From Bacillota bacterium (lineage in GTDB: Bacteria; Bacillota; UBA4882; UBA8346): a stretch of 64,000 nucleotides of DNA. Below the pieces are notes generated by a model. It worked only from the letters and a program-made list of their open reading frames with translations, ran no database searches and was not told the DNA's origin. Positions 35,917 through 44,455 of this stretch are shown in pieces (position 1 is the stretch's first letter; each line of letters begins with the position of its first letter). The DNA is taken from contig JAKOTQ010000011.1 of assembly GCA_029776205.1 (NCBI GenBank), positions 1 to 64,000 of the forward strand. The letters run 5' to 3'. Position numbers and translations under genes: made by a program.

Positions 35917-36075
35917 GTTTCCACATTATTCACAAGTTTTCCACAAGAAAGAATGCCTATTTTTCAAAATGTTCCCGAATTCTTCACAAATTCCACAATT
36001 TATCCACAAATTAACCTGTATATAACCGTCCTCTTCATCTCAATGGTTTCCCGACATCCGTCAAAGTTATCCACA
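35917..36075 (+). promoter_or_regulatory. Cluster of DnaA boxes
   Basis: Three perfect TTATNCACA sites: TTATTCACA 35926-35934, TTATCCACA 36000-36008 and TTATCCACA 36067-36075. Two with one mismatch: TTTTCCACA 35937-35945 and TTCTTCACA 35980-35988. A weaker GTTTCCACA is at 35917-35925. All point the same way within 160 bases of the tsaD-SWIM gap. It may titrate DnaA or regulate the SWIM gene. dnaA and dnaN are not near, so I do not call an origin. Confidence 0.7.
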
Positions 36076-36077
36076 AT

Positions 36078-37091
36078 TTATAGTTTGAGATTGGGGTCAG
36101 CAGTGATCCGAAGAGAACTTTTGCCCCGGGAATGATAATTATAATACCCCGCGGCAGCAATCATTGCAGCATTATCAGTACATAGCCGCGGACTCGGGTA
36201 GTACAATGCCAGTCCCTCTTTATGGGTTAGCTCCGCACAACGTTGACGTAGCAAAGAATTAGAGGCAACACCGCCGGAGAGCAACACCGCCCGAACCGGA
36301 AATGCCCGAATAGCTTTTTCCAACTGGCGGACCAGCTGATTTACAAGATTGGCCTGAAAACTGGCTGCAACCTGAGGCACATCCACCGGCTCCCCGGTCT
36401 GCTTATGCCGGTGAATCCAGTTGATTACCGCAGTTTTTAATCCACTAAAGGAAAAATGATACGAATCGGGATCTGCCAAACTTTTTACCTGAGGAAACTC
36501 AATATCTGGCTTACCTTCTCTCGCCAGCCGGTCAATGACCGGACCTCCGGGATAGCCCAAACCCAATACCCGGGCAACTTTATCGAAAGCTTCTCCGGCT
36601 GCATCATCCAACGTCCGGCCTAAAATCCTGTACCTTCCCCATGCTTCGATATAAAGCAAATCCGTATGTCCTCCGGATACCGTCAGACACAACAAGGGCG
36701 GTTCAATCTCTGGATGTTCCAGCAAATTTGCATAAATATGACCTTCGATGTGATTTACGCCTACCAGAGGTAATCCCCTGGAGAGAGCCAATCCCTTAGC
36801 AAAGGAGAGCCCGACCAGCAGACTCCCTACCAGGCCGGGCCCATACGTCACAGCTACCAAATCAACCTGATCCAACGTAATACCCGCTTCCTCCATGGCC
36901 CGCCGGTACAACGGCACCAGGCTTTCCAAATGGCAGCGGGCTGCCAGCTCAGGTACTACCCCGCCAAACCTGGCATGCTCATCAAGTTGAGATGATATTT
37001 GATTACTCAGGATTTTCGTACCGTTGGCAACTACTGCCACTGAGGTATCATCACATGATGATTCAATTCCTAATGTAATAAAGTCACTCAT
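36078..37091 (-). CDS. tsaD: tRNA N6-adenosine threonylcarbamoyltransferase
   Basis: 337 aa Kae1/TsaD metalloprotein that transfers threonylcarbamoyl to A37 of tRNA, with TsaB and TsaE. Seen: TLGIESSCDDTSVAVV, VPELAARCHLESLVPLYRRA, VTYGPGLVGSLLVGLSFAKGLA, the metal site VNHIEGHIYA, LTVSGGHTDLLYIE, DDAAGEAFDKVAR, SFSGLKTAVINW, LLSGGVASNSLLRQ and CTDNAAMIAAAGYY. ATG 37091 at the start of the conserved N-terminus. It lies 35 bases downstream of the HAD gene, so may share a transcript with the LarA-like and HAD genes. Confidence 0.98.
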   Translation of the reverse strand: MSDFITLGIESSCDDTSVAVVANGTKILSNQISSQLDEHARFGGVVPELAARCHLESLVPLYRRAMEEAGITLDQVDLVAVTYGPGLVGSLLVGLSFAKGLALSRGLPLVGVNHIEGHIYANLLEHPEIEPPLLCLTVSGGHTDLLYIEAWGRYRILGRTLDDAAGEAFDKVARVLGLGYPGGPVIDRLAREGKPDIEFPQVKSLADPDSYHFSFSGLKTAVINWIHRHKQTGEPVDVPQVAASFQANLVNQLVRQLEKAIRAFPVRAVLLSGGVASNSLLRQRCAELTHKEGLALYYPSPRLCTDNAAMIAAAGYYNYHSRGKSSLRITADPNLKL

Positions 37092-37126
37092 AGCTATTAT
37101 CCATTCATCTTAAAATTATCTCATTT

Positions 37127-38011
37127 TTACTGCCAAGGCGGTGTCTCCGGCAGCAATCTTTCAAACTCCCGAATCAGGCCTGTCTCATAGGCTCCCCGAT
37201 ATTCTCCGCCTAAAAACTTATTTGAGGCTTCTTCATAAAAACGTTGCCAGGACTCTTCCTCATGTCCGGGATTAATCGGATAAAAGGAGACCCCTGCTTT
37301 TTTGGCAGCCTGCAAATCCCCTAAAGCATCTCCGACCAATAAAATACGGTCCAATGGATACTTCCCAACGGCAGCTAGTTTCAAATGATCCACCTTACTG
37401 CCATATTCCTGCCCGGCAATGATCCGCACATATTTATCCAAATCATGTTCTTTCCATTCCCGTTCCAGAGCTTCCGCCGGAGTCTGAGAAACACAGATTA
37501 AATCAGCCTGTGGATACAGCTTCTCCAAACTTTCACGCACATAGGGGAAGGGTGGGATCCCAAAGACCAGATCGGCGATAGCCTGATTAACAGCATAACT
37601 CCATGCCAATGTCTGTTTCATTACCGGATCCCCGGTTTGACGAACGGCCTCTTCCAGAGAGGCATTGCCCAAGGGAACACCGGACTCGACCCAGCGTCGC
37701 AAAGGTTCCAAATCCGGAAGCTTAAAGCCCCGGGCCTTTACTTCTTCCCGCTCTGCCAATAGATCAAACACTTTAATCAAGGCCACAAACCGGTTGGAGC
37801 CCCTCCATTTGGAATGGAGATTCACAAACTCCACCGTTTCCCGGGCATATTTTGCAATGGCCTGTAAGCCCCAGAATTTGATATTGACCGGACAAAAGCA
37901 TTCCTTCTGCTTAATGTCCATCGTATCGAAGATACAGCCATCCGAATCAAAACCAATAAAGAAAGGATGCTCCGGTTGGAGCGATTGAAGTACATCCGGA
38001 GTATATTTCAT
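37127..38011 (-). CDS. HAD-superfamily hydrolase
   Basis: 294 aa. HAD motif I is FIGFDSDGCIFDTMDIKQ (nucleophile and acid Asp in DSDG), motif II is around LICVSQTPAEALEREW, and motif IV is ILLVGDALGDLQAAKKAGV. The large cap insertion of about residues 35-150 includes FWGLQAIAKYARETVEFVNLHS. It lies 18 bases downstream of the LarA-like gene and probably belongs to the same pathway, likely dephosphorylating a small metabolite. The substrate cannot be read from sequence. Confidence 0.88.
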   Translation of the reverse strand: MKYTPDVLQSLQPEHPFFIGFDSDGCIFDTMDIKQKECFCPVNIKFWGLQAIAKYARETVEFVNLHSKWRGSNRFVALIKVFDLLAEREEVKARGFKLPDLEPLRRWVESGVPLGNASLEEAVRQTGDPVMKQTLAWSYAVNQAIADLVFGIPPFPYVRESLEKLYPQADLICVSQTPAEALEREWKEHDLDKYVRIIAGQEYGSKVDHLKLAAVGKYPLDRILLVGDALGDLQAAKKAGVSFYPINPGHEEESWQRFYEEASNKFLGGEYRGAYETGLIREFERLLPETPPWQ

Positions 38012-38029
38012 AACTATCTCCCATTATGA

Positions 38030-39307
38030 TTATTGAAACTTAGCTTTATCAGCCCATAAACCGATGGCCGGATTGCTGATAAAGAAGACCTCTTCTCCGT
38101 CGGGAAGCGTATTAAATCCGTCCTTTAACTTGGCCGGATCATATTTTCGATACGCTTCTTCAAGAGGCATATAATTGAAATTAACCCCTTCCACTTCCTC
38201 ACGGGTCAATTTTTCAACAGCATACGTAATCTTAAACCGTCCATCCGAGGAGCCATGGATCAAATGGGCGGCAGCTGACAGGTTTTCTTGCAGATCCTGG
38301 TTCTGCTTGTAATATTCCAAAATCTTCATCTTTCCGACATAACCATACTTCCGGATCAACCGGTCGATTCCCTCATCTTCGCCGAATTTTCTGACCCCCG
38401 GCCCTAATACGATGAGTTCGCCCCCATCGGCGATGGCCATCCGGGTCCGGTAAACCGATTTATTACCAAGCCAAGTACTTTTAAATTCTCTTTCATCCAA
38501 ATAAACCACGACCTTTTTCAAGGGCTTATCTAAAAAGGTTAAATTCTTTTGCTGGCTTAGTTTAACTGCTTCCTCAAAAAGACGGTACTCCCGGCCGATG
38601 AATAGGCCTTCCAGATTTACCTCTCCGCCTTTCACCGTAGTAACCGTCAGAACATACATCAAGGGAATGTCCTGCAAATAATGTTGTTCAGCATAATTAA
38701 ACACCTTACGGACCGGAGTATCCGCCCGTCCCATAATCTGTTCCATTCCATACACTGCACCTAAAAAGTGAGACTTATTAATGGTATCTTTACCGCCGCA
38801 ACCAACGAAGATATTTTTGTTATAATTGGCCATCCCGATCACTTCATGAGGTACGATCTGGCCGACGGATATAATCAAATCATAGGAACGGTCAAGCAAC
38901 CGCTTGTTCACTTCAGCATTGATACTGTAATCCAGCAGACCCCCGGAAACTTCGCGAACATAGTCCCCCGGAACCTCCCCGATTTTAACCACATCATTAC
39001 GCCAATTGTGAACCACAATGGACTCATACGGAACCTCAGGCCCGAAAAACTCTAGACATTCTTCCCGGGTCATCGGATCATGCGTCCCCAAAGCTGGCAT
39101 AATATCCACCTGACAGGAAGGACTTAAAAGTTTATAATACATCGCCGTAATCCGGCCGGCATACGAATGCATCCGAGTAAAATCCGGCGGCAAAAGCAAC
39201 ACTTTTTTTAACGTTCCCCGTTTCTCTTCCAGCGACGCTTCCAGCATCGCCATGACTTCACTATCTTGAATACCCTGTCCCGTGCCTACTTTGGTTAACG
39301 AAACCAT
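38030..39307 (-). CDS. LarA-like (DUF2088) family protein
   Basis: 425 aa with features of the lactate racemase LarA family: LLPPDFTRMHSYAGRITAMYY (cf. DxTR), IVVHNWRNDV, YDLIISVGQIVPHEVIGMANYNKNIFVGCGGKDTINKSHF (His and Lys in the cofactor region) and GELIVLGPGVRKFGEDEG. LarA needs a nickel pincer cofactor made by LarBCE; those genes are not in the window, and many DUF2088 members act on other 2-hydroxy acids. ATG 39307 follows AGGAGG; the track's 39385 start is rejected. Paired with the HAD gene. Confidence 0.85.
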   Translation of the reverse strand: MVSLTKVGTGQGIQDSEVMAMLEASLEEKRGTLKKVLLLPPDFTRMHSYAGRITAMYYKLLSPSCQVDIMPALGTHDPMTREECLEFFGPEVPYESIVVHNWRNDVVKIGEVPGDYVREVSGGLLDYSINAEVNKRLLDRSYDLIISVGQIVPHEVIGMANYNKNIFVGCGGKDTINKSHFLGAVYGMEQIMGRADTPVRKVFNYAEQHYLQDIPLMYVLTVTTVKGGEVNLEGLFIGREYRLFEEAVKLSQQKNLTFLDKPLKKVVVYLDEREFKSTWLGNKSVYRTRMAIADGGELIVLGPGVRKFGEDEGIDRLIRKYGYVGKMKILEYYKQNQDLQENLSAAAHLIHGSSDGRFKITYAVEKLTREEVEGVNFNYMPLEEAYRKYDPAKLKDGFNTLPDGEEVFFISNPAIGLWADKAKFQ

Positions 39308-39503
39308 TTTACTTCCTCCTTTGAATATCAAATCAAGTCTGCCGATAACACCAATCCCTTGAGAACCAATGGTCGCCGCCATCATCTGCTAAAACTAGTT
39401 TTAACTTATCACAAGCCGCTTGGATTGTCAATTTGCCGGAACACTACGCTTTTCTTCATTATTTACGCTTTACGCCTTTTCTAATCTGTGCATTCGCCAA
39501 TAA

Positions 39504-39531
39504 AAAAATGAGGCAAATGTATTGCCTCATT
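39504..39531 (-). terminator. Terminator after the ACT protein gene
   Basis: Minus strand AATGAGGCAA-TACAT-TTGCCTCATT followed by TTTTTATTGG. It closes the paaK-ACT unit before the LarA-like gene. Confidence 0.9.
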
Positions 39532-39544
39532 CATCACGTTGGGT

Positions 39545-39976
39545 TTAAAAGGAATAGACTGACTCAGCGCATAGCAATTTCACTCCGGCCTTCTGAAGTA
39601 AATCTACAGCTCGATCAATATCTTCGACCCTGAACACCACAACAGCATCGGTATCTGTGCGGCCAACAAAGGCATACATATACTCGATATTGATCTGGAT
39701 ATCCTCCAGTACTTTCAAGACAGCCGCCAAGCCGCCGGGTTTGTCACTCATCTGAACAGCGATAACATCCGTTTCACTGACCGTAAAGTCATTCTCCTTC
39801 AAAAACCGGCTGGCTTTCTCAGGCTGATCCACAATCAATCGCAAAATACCGAAATCCGTCGTATCAGCGATGGAAAGCGCCCGAATATTGATAAGATTGT
39901 CTCCCAAAACCTTTGTTACCGTCGCTAAACGGCCTGATTTATTTTCAAGAAAAACGGATAACTGTTTAACCTTCAT
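39545..39976 (-). CDS. Tandem ACT domain protein
   Basis: 143 aa with two ACT domains: MKVKQLSVFLENKSGRLATV to about residue 65, and VIAVQMSDKPGGLAAVLKVLEDIQINIEY to the end. Such stand-alone proteins commonly sit next to phenylacetate-CoA ligase genes and are thought to bind an aromatic amino acid. ATG 39976 follows GGGAGG. It lies 160 bases downstream of paaK and before a terminator, so it is under the same Phe-type T-box. An allosteric or sensory role for Phe is inference. Confidence 0.92.
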   Translation of the reverse strand: MKVKQLSVFLENKSGRLATVTKVLGDNLINIRALSIADTTDFGILRLIVDQPEKASRFLKENDFTVSETDVIAVQMSDKPGGLAAVLKVLEDIQINIEYMYAFVGRTDTDAVVVFRVEDIDRAVDLLQKAGVKLLCAESVYSF

Positions 39977-40151
39977 CCCGCTTCCTCCCATCTATTCCCT
40001 TATCTTTTGTTAAGGTTTTCGTGTGAACATTTCGAAAATCCTGCTTCCTTAGGCAACATTGCGCAACAATTTTCAACGGCTATCATCTGCATTTCGTTTG
40101 GATAACGTTCAATAATGATGATACCAGCCACCTTCACTATCATTATATAAT

Positions 40152-41459
40152 TTATGATTGTCGATATACATCACGGCGGTCAATGATCCGTTTCGCCTTA
40201 CCTTCGCTACGGGCAATGGTCTTCGGCTCCACCAGTTTCACCTTGGCCGAAATCCCCAGAGTGCTTTGAATTTCTCTCCGGATATAGCTTTCAAGCTGTT
40301 CCAGTTTTCGGACTTCATCCGAGAATAACCGTTCGGAAACTTCCACCCAGATCTCCAAATCATCCAAATTTCCTTCCCGGTCAACGATCAGTTGATAATG
40401 AGGTTCGGTCTCACCGATTTCCAAAAGCACGCTTTCAATCTGGGAGGGGAATACATTGACGCCACGAATGATCAACATATCATCGGTCCTGCCCATCACT
40501 CGATGCATCCGGGCATGAGTCCGACCACAGGCACAAGGTTCATGGGTAATGATACTGATATCTCGGGTCCGATAACGAATAAGCGGCAAGGCTTCCTTGG
40601 TGATACAGGTGAATACCAGCTCGCCTTTTTCACCGTCCGGCAGCACCTCACCGGTATTCGGATCAATCACTTCAACCAAGAAATGATCCTCACAAACATG
40701 GAGCCCATCCTGTTGCATACACTCACTGGCTACTCCAGGCCCGATAATCTCGCTTAACCCGTAAATATCAAAAGCTTTGATATTCCACTTGGCCTCGATC
40801 TCCTTCCGCATATTGTTGGACCAAGGCTCTGCGCCGAAAAAGCCAACCCGCAGCTTCAAATCGGATAGGTCTATCCCTTCTTCAGCTGCCGATTCTGCCA
40901 TATACAACGCATAAGAAGGCGTACAGGCCAATACCGTGGTCCCGAAATCAGCCATAATTTGCAATTGGCGTTTGGTATTCCCTCCGGAAATGGGAACTAC
41001 TGTCGCTCCTAACTTCTCAGCTCCGTAATGGGCACCCAGGCCTCCGGTGAATAAACCATAACCATAAGCCACCTGAATGATGTCTTTATGGTTTACCCCG
41101 CCGCAGCCAAAGGTCCGGGCCATGACTTCAGCCCAAATATTAATATCATGTTTAGTATAACCGACCACTGTCATTTTACCGGTGGTCCCGGACGAAGCAT
41201 GAATCCGAACCACCTCATCCTGAGGTACGGCAAAGAGTTTAAACGGATAATTATCCCGTAAATCCTGTTTTGTGGTAAACGGCAGCCGGGCCAGATCTTT
41301 CACGCTTTGAATCTGCTCCGGTTTAATCCCGGCTTCATCAAACTTTTTCTTATAAAAAGGAACATTATGATAAACGCGCTCCACTGTATTTTTCAAACGT
41401 TGACTTTGAATTTTTTCAAGTTCACTCCGAGACATCATTTCCATTTCCGGATTCCACAT
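40152..41459 (-). CDS. paaK: Phenylacetate--CoA ligase
   Basis: 435 aa adenylate-forming enzyme that converts phenylacetate, ATP and CoA to phenylacetyl-CoA. Seen: the phosphate loop [59 protein letters not shown] (adenine/ribose site) and the C-terminal hinge [21 protein letters not shown], then [16 protein letters not shown] with the catalytic Lys region. ATG 41459 follows AAGGAGG. A T-box with a UUC specifier precedes it, so it is raised when tRNA-Phe is uncharged. That fits supply of Phe from phenylacetate rather than phenylacetate breakdown. Confidence 0.96.
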   Translation of the reverse strand: MWNPEMEMMSRSELEKIQSQRLKNTVERVYHNVPFYKKKFDEAGIKPEQIQSVKDLARLPFTTKQDLRDNYPFKLFAVPQDEVVRIHASSGTTGKMTVVGYTKHDINIWAEVMARTFGCGGVNHKDIIQVAYGYGLFTGGLGAHYGAEKLGATVVPISGGNTKRQLQIMADFGTTVLACTPSYALYMAESAAEEGIDLSDLKLRVGFFGAEPWSNNMRKEIEAKWNIKAFDIYGLSEIIGPGVASECMQQDGLHVCEDHFLVEVIDPNTGEVLPDGEKGELVFTCITKEALPLIRYRTRDISIITHEPCACGRTHARMHRVMGRTDDMLIIRGVNVFPSQIESVLLEIGETEPHYQLIVDREGNLDDLEIWVEVSERLFSDEVRKLEQLESYIRREIQSTLGISAKVKLVEPKTIARSEGKAKRIIDRRDVYRQS

Positions 41460-41549
41460 GGTTTTTTCCTCCTTTACTCGCTATGGTGGCGGATATATTC
41501 CGCCGTTTTACACTATTCACTCGGCTAAAGAAGTCATCCGCCCCCTTTC

Positions 41550-41848
41550 AAAACAAAAAACCTTTCGCCTCGTATGAGACGAAAGGTTACTTCCGTGGTA
41601 CCACTCAAATTGACCTTACGGTCCACTTTTCAGCCGCGACCTGTTTTTCAACAAGTGAGGGCTGCTCCCTGGATAACGGAGGGAGAATCCGGCCATACCT
41701 AATGCCGTCATCAAACGGGTTCAGCAGGCAACTCCGAGGCGAACTTCCAATACAACTCCGTAAACCCGCTTTCACCATCCCGGGCTCGCTATCATTACAT
41801 CGTTGCATGTACTTTTCCTCTTCAACGTTATTGATCGTACTGTTAATT
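41550..41848 (-). promoter_or_regulatory. T-box riboswitch of paaK, probable Phe (UUC) specifier
   Basis: Minus strand has GAGTGGTACCACGGAAG (T-box bulge, 41589-41605) and terminator AACCTTTCG..CGAAAGGTT with a U-run (41552-41588). Stem I: GAGG-AAAAGTAC-ATGCAAC is opposed by GTTGTAT-TGGAAGTTCG-CCTC, so the specifier loop reads GGAAG-UUC-G, a Phe codon followed by purine. The distal loop GATGGTGAAAGC is typical. Confidence 0.92.
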
Positions 41849-41854
41849 TCTTGT

Positions 41855-41884
41855 ATTATATCATACAAATTTTTATCCGGTCAA
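41855..41884 (-). promoter_or_regulatory. Promoter of T-box-paaK
   Basis: Minus strand TTGACC (41879-41884), 18-base spacer, TATAAT (41855-41860). The -35 box overlaps the stop codon of the ttcA-like gene. Confidence 0.8.
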
Positions 41885-42645
41885 TCCCTTGCCCGACTTT
41901 CCGGCGGCCAAAGTTCCATTGGCCTACCCTCGCGAATTGCTGAAGCCAGATTATTGAAAACCCGCCGATCCGTCCTGGATAAGTTCCGAATAAGCTCCTT
42001 CATCTCCGCCCGTTTCGTATACCCGTCGATCGGGCACGGACTGGGCAACGGTTGATAATTGATAAGAGATAAGGCTTTTCGTACCTCATATTCCCGCACA
42101 TACACCAAAGGTCGAATCACCCGCAATCCGGAACGGGAAAGATCCGTACGGGGCAAAAAGGTTTTAATCTGTCCGGAGTAAATAATGCTCATCAAAAAGG
42201 TTTCCACCGCATCATCTTGATGATGGGCCAAAGCCACCACGTTATATCCGTTTTCTTTGGCAAAACGGTTCATCGCTCCCCTTCGCAAAAAGGAGCAGGT
42301 GGCACACGGCGGTTCCGGATTATCATCACCGAATGCGTACTTGGCGATCTCCGTTTTAACGATATGCAATGGAACACCCAACTGTTCGGCATATTGCCGG
42401 AGAGACCCCACATCCATCGGACGTTCAAAACCCATATCTAAGGTAAGAGCGGCCAGTTCAAAAGGGATGATCCGGTGTTTTTGAAATATGGATAAAGCGT
42501 ACAACAGAAACGCACTGTCCTTACCCCCGGAAAAACCAACCAACACCCGGTCACCGGGTCGGATTAAATCAAATTCCCGAATCGCCCGTAATATTTTACG
42601 ATTCAACGTTCGTGGCAAACGAATTCGGCTATTATTATCCATCAT
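41881..42645 (-). CDS. TtcA/TilS-family PP-loop tRNA-modifying enzyme
   Basis: 254 aa. ATP pyrophosphatase loop VLVGFSGGKDSAFLLYAL, the Cys pair PCATCSFLRRGAMNRFA, then ALAHHQDDAVETFLMSIIYSGQIKTFLP and a downstream PSPCPIDGYTKR. This is the TtcA group that inserts sulphur at C32 of tRNA, using a 4Fe-4S cluster on the conserved Cys residues (two in CATC, one in SPCP). Short length fits Bacillota homologues. Another PP-loop thiolation is possible. The start ATG 42645 lies close to the divergent pspC promoter region. Confidence 0.88.
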   Translation of the reverse strand: MMDNNSRIRLPRTLNRKILRAIREFDLIRPGDRVLVGFSGGKDSAFLLYALSIFQKHRIIPFELAALTLDMGFERPMDVGSLRQYAEQLGVPLHIVKTEIAKYAFGDDNPEPPCATCSFLRRGAMNRFAKENGYNVVALAHHQDDAVETFLMSIIYSGQIKTFLPRTDLSRSGLRVIRPLVYVREYEVRKALSLINYQPLPSPCPIDGYTKRAEMKELIRNLSRTDRRVFNNLASAIREGRPMELWPPESRARD

Positions 42646-42700
42646 AACCCCTTTTAATCATTTTCTAAATAATGTTATACTGTAATCAGGAGGCGATTTA

Positions 42701-42883
42701 ATGAAACGACTTTACCGTTCCCGGGAACGAATCATCGCTGGCATTTGCGGAGGCATTGCCGAATATCTGAATATCGATCCCGTCGTCGTTCGGCTGGTTG
42801 CCGCAGTAAGCATTCTTTTTTCATTTTTTACAGTCATTATAGCATATTTTATCGCCTGGATGATCATCCCGGAACGTCCTTAG
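42701..42883 (+). CDS. PspC domain protein
   Basis: 60 aa, a minimal PspC: MKRLYRSRERIIAGICGGIAEYLNIDP then one membrane helix (VVRLVAAVSILFSFFTVIIAYFIAWMIIP). PspC proteins sense membrane stress in other phyla; short Bacillota copies are undescribed in detail. ATG 42701 follows CAGGAGG. Single-gene unit with a terminator downstream. Confidence 0.93.
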   Translation: MKRLYRSRERIIAGICGGIAEYLNIDPVVVRLVAAVSILFSFFTVIIAYFIAWMIIPERP

Positions 42884-42930
42884 TTCATCTTTTATAACCA
42901 TTTCTTCATCTCAGTTTACTTCAAAAACAT

Positions 42931-42957
42931 AAACCGGTCATCTGACCGGTTTTAGTT
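42931..42957 (+). terminator. Terminator between pspC and mbl
   Basis: AAACCGGTCA-TC-TGACCGGTTTTAGTTT. It follows pspC and may work both ways, since mbl ends at 42987 on the other strand. Confidence 0.8.
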
Positions 42958-42986
42958 TATTTACTCTTTTTTAAAACTTTCATACA

Positions 42987-44021
42987 TTACATTGAACGGC
43001 TGCCAACGATCAAATTATGTTTTATGCCGCTCAAACCTTCATCATCCAAGATTTTACCCGTTCCCAATGCGATACAGGACAAGGGATCCTCTGCCAGATG
43101 GATGGGGATTCCCGTCTCTTCGGCCAACAAACGGGTAAAACCATGAAGCAATGACCCTCCGCCGGTTAACACGATACCTTTATCGACAATATCCGAGGCC
43201 AATTCAGGAGGCGTTCTTTCAAGTACTGATTTAATCCCGTCCACAATCGCTGTAATCGGTTCCGATAAAGCCTGAAAAGTGTCGAGCGACGTAAACTTAA
43301 TCGTCCGCGGTAGACCGGTAACCAAATCCCTGCCCCGAATCTCCATGGATTTACCTTCGCCATCAGGATAAGCCGAACCGATCTGAATTTTAATATCTTC
43401 CGCAGTCCGTTCGCCGACCATCATATTGTACATTTTTTTGATATAGCGGATAATCGCTTCGTCAAACTTGTCCCCGCCAACGCGAAGAGACTCACTGACG
43501 ACAATACCTCCCAAGGAAATAATGGCGATATCCGTCGTTCCACCGCCGATATCCACCACCATATTGCCACTGGCTTCAGTAATATTTAAACCTGCCCCGA
43601 TAGCGGCTGCCATGGGTTCTTCCACCAGATAGGTTTTCTTCGCTCCGGCCTGCATCGCTGCTTCCAAAACTGCTCTCTTTTCCACACTGGTGACTCCGGA
43701 AGGGACACAAACCACGATCTGCGGCCTAAATAAACGGGGTTTCGGAGATACTCGTTCAATAAAGTATTTCAACATAATTTCAGTTACATCATAGTCGGCA
43801 ATAACTCCATCCTTCAAGGGACGCACTGCAACGATATTACCGGGAGTACGCCCGATCATTTGACGCGCTTCTTCTCCGACTGCCAACACCTTATTACTAT
43901 CTTTCTGAAGAGCAACAACGGAGGGCTCCCGAATTACAATCCCTTTATTTTTCACATAAACCAATACACTTGCTGTGCCAAGATCGATCCCGATATCGGT
44001 AACAAAATTATGCCAACTCAA
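42987..44021 (-). CDS. mbl: MreB-family rod-shape protein Mbl
   Basis: 344 aa bacterial actin that guides lateral wall synthesis from filaments under the membrane. Seen: [21 protein letters not shown] (phosphate 1), [38 protein letters not shown] (phosphate 2) and [25 protein letters not shown]. Assigned to Mbl rather than MreB because spoIIID is immediately upstream, the classical spoIIID-mbl order. Start is TTG 44021 behind GGGGGGCGGAGG; no in-frame ATG is near. Confidence 0.95.
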   Translation of the reverse strand: MSWHNFVTDIGIDLGTASVLVYVKNKGIVIREPSVVALQKDSNKVLAVGEEARQMIGRTPGNIVAVRPLKDGVIADYDVTEIMLKYFIERVSPKPRLFRPQIVVCVPSGVTSVEKRAVLEAAMQAGAKKTYLVEEPMAAAIGAGLNITEASGNMVVDIGGGTTDIAIISLGGIVVSESLRVGGDKFDEAIIRYIKKMYNMMVGERTAEDIKIQIGSAYPDGEGKSMEIRGRDLVTGLPRTIKFTSLDTFQALSEPITAIVDGIKSVLERTPPELASDIVDKGIVLTGGGSLLHGFTRLLAEETGIPIHLAEDPLSCIALGTGKILDDEGLSGIKHNLIVGSRSM

Positions 44022-44071
44022 GCCTCCGCCCCCCTGACAAACCCAGTATTTTCCTCGTATCTACTATTTTT

Positions 44072-44362
44072 CTATGCTTTTTTGGAATATCCTCCTTTTT
44101 TGGCATGAAATCCTTTCTTAATTTGATACTTTTTACGGGTCGCTTCTCCACCTCGAATATGTCGTTCCGCTTTATTAATCTCTAAGACCCGTTTTACCAG
44201 TTCAGCCAGATCCCGGTTAAGATCCGGCAGCCTCTCGGTAACATCTTTATGAACTGTACTTTTGCTCACCCCAAAATGTTTGGCAGCTTGCCTGACCGTC
44301 GCATTATGATCGGCAATAAAATGACTTAAATCCAATACACGTTTTTGAATATAATCCTTCAT
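44072..44362 (-). CDS. spoIIID: Sporulation transcription factor SpoIIID
   Basis: 96 aa DNA-binding protein of the mother cell that adjusts sigma-E genes and promotes sigK. Seen: MKDYIQKRVLDLSHFIADH, the helix-turn-helix ATVRQAAKHFGVSKSTVHKDVTERL and the basic C-terminal tail RKKYQIKKGFHAKKGGYSKK. ATG 44362 follows a long G-rich site. It precedes mbl by 50 bases. Confidence 0.97.
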   Translation of the reverse strand: MKDYIQKRVLDLSHFIADHNATVRQAAKHFGVSKSTVHKDVTERLPDLNRDLAELVKRVLEINKAERHIRGGEATRKKYQIKKGFHAKKGGYSKKA

Positions 44363-44390
44363 CCCCCCGCCCCCCGGTTTTTTTATTACA

Positions 44391-44420
44391 TATATATGGC
44401 TTGGGCAGGGGGATTATGTT
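44391..44420 (-). promoter_or_regulatory. Candidate sigma-E promoter of spoIIID
   Basis: Minus strand AACATAAT (44413-44420), a 14-base spacer, CATATATA (44391-44398), close to the sigma-E pattern ATAnT / CATACAnT, 29 bases before the start codon. Two mismatches in the -10 box. Confidence 0.35.
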
Positions 44421-44455
44421 TATTATTACAACCGTAAATGCTGCTGATCTTCGGA

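Noticed and set aside
35917-36075. Replication origin
   Set aside because: DnaA boxes are present, but no dnaA, dnaN, clear unwinding element or change in gene orientation is near.
41605-41868. 87-aa minus-strand ORF upstream of paaK
   Set aside because: It is the T-box leader read as protein; no ribosome binding site and the T-box explains the sequence.
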